The notes beneath the pieces are model-generated. The model had not been told where the DNA came from and did not search any database. It saw only the letters and a program-made list of their open reading frames with translations. Position numbers and translations under genes: made by a program. Below, piece after piece: positions 63,750-64,000 of a stretch of DNA of 64,000 bases. Within the stretch, counting starts at the first letter, position 1, and every line of letters starts with the position of its first letter. The DNA comes from Cupriavidus campinensis (GTDB taxonomy: Bacteria; Pseudomonadota; Gammaproteobacteria; Burkholderiales; Burkholderiaceae), in assembly GCF_905397395.1 (NCBI RefSeq), contig NZ_CAJPVH010000007.1, positions 62,001 through 126,000 of the forward strand. Direction: 5' to 3'.

Positions 63750-64000
63750 ATGCCTCGAGTCAAACGTGGGGTCACTGCACGGGCCCGTCACAAGAAAGTC
63801 ATCGACGCTGCCAAGGGTTACCGCGGCCGTCGCAATAACGTCTATCGCATCGCCAAGCAGGCGGTCATGCGTGCTGGCCAGTACGCATACCGCGATCGTC
63901 GCAACAAGAAGCGCGTGTTCCGTGCGCTCTGGATTGCACGTATCAACGCGGCAACGCGTGAGCATGGCCTGACCTACAGCGTGTTCATGAACGGCCTGAA
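63750..64000 (+). CDS. rplT: Ribosomal protein L20, N-terminal part
   Basis: 83 of the usual ~119 residues lie in the window; the gene is cut by its end. The N-terminus [20 protein letters not shown] and [20 protein letters not shown] are typical of bL20. AAAGGAG precedes the ATG. L20 is an assembly factor of the 50S subunit and, in E. coli, a repressor of its own operon. Confidence 0.97.
   Translation, partial: MPRVKRGVTARARHKKVIDAAKGYRGRRNNVYRIAKQAVMRAGQYAYRDRRNKKRVFRALWIARINAATREHGLTYSVFMNGL

Overview
The window looks like the primary chromosome of a Cupriavidus/Ralstonia-type betaproteobacterium. It is GC-rich throughout and carries Burkholderiaceae hallmarks: a Bug-family binding protein, a DUF485-ActP pair, an FNR-type regulator beside universal stress proteins, PHB/ketone-body genes (scoAB, a 3-hydroxybutyrate dehydrogenase), and the order relA, tRNA-Val, thrS, infC, rpmI, rplT. 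The genus is inferred from gene content and protein character; no alignment was run. I see no insertion sequence, prophage, CRISPR array or rRNA.

Region 1 (1-9.5 kb) reads as a low-oxygen survival island. It has four universal stress proteins (one cut by the window edge), a beta-CASP metallo-hydrolase, a P1B-5-type metal ATPase with a C-terminal hemerythrin domain, a four-cysteine FNR regulator, a PAS histidine kinase with a NarL-type response regulator, and a small exported protein. Three promoters in the island carry an FNR-like 14-mer about 41 bp from the inferred start site. Region 2 (9.6-13.3 kb) holds DUF485-ActP, an AraC regulator and a PAS-LuxR regulator. Region 3 (13.3-26.5 kb) holds a lipoprotein, a four-gene catabolic operon (2-hydroxyacid dehydrogenase, FAH-family hydrolase, SDR, Bug protein) divergent from an HTH-citrate synthase fusion, a HAD phosphatase, a YihY protein, an eroded NRPS-like reductase pseudogene, and a dicarboxylate/glutamate-type symporter with a periplasmic binding protein.

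Region 4 (26.6-34.2 kb) is a YdeP-type molybdoenzyme, fdhD, a MocR-type regulator and a winged-helix gene, preceded by a three-part CTGTAC operator-like array. It converges on a tightly coupled wrbA, DUF2069, FAD-oxidase operon. Region 5 (34.3-47.2 kb) is mostly housekeeping: YihY, Mpo1-like, alpha/beta hydrolase, metY, CBS protein, an MFS-PlsC fusion, GST, aroC, MFS, an L-2-hydroxyglutarate-oxidase-like enzyme with its GntR regulator, and a PilZ protein. Region 6 (47.2-57.8 kb) is lipid and ketone-body metabolism: ETF-QO, SDR, a TRAP transporter, a thioesterase, PAS-LuxR, scoAB, 3-hydroxybutyrate dehydrogenase and a hydrolase.

Region 7 (57.8-64 kb) is the stringent-response and translation block: RidA, relA, tRNA-Val, then a thrS leader that has the full layout of a threonine attenuator (a short Thr-rich peptide, a long hairpin over its Thr codons, an intrinsic terminator). 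It continues with thrS, infC starting at AUC, rpmI and the start of rplT. The thrS leader and the FNR-stress-protein island are the two observations I consider most worth testing.
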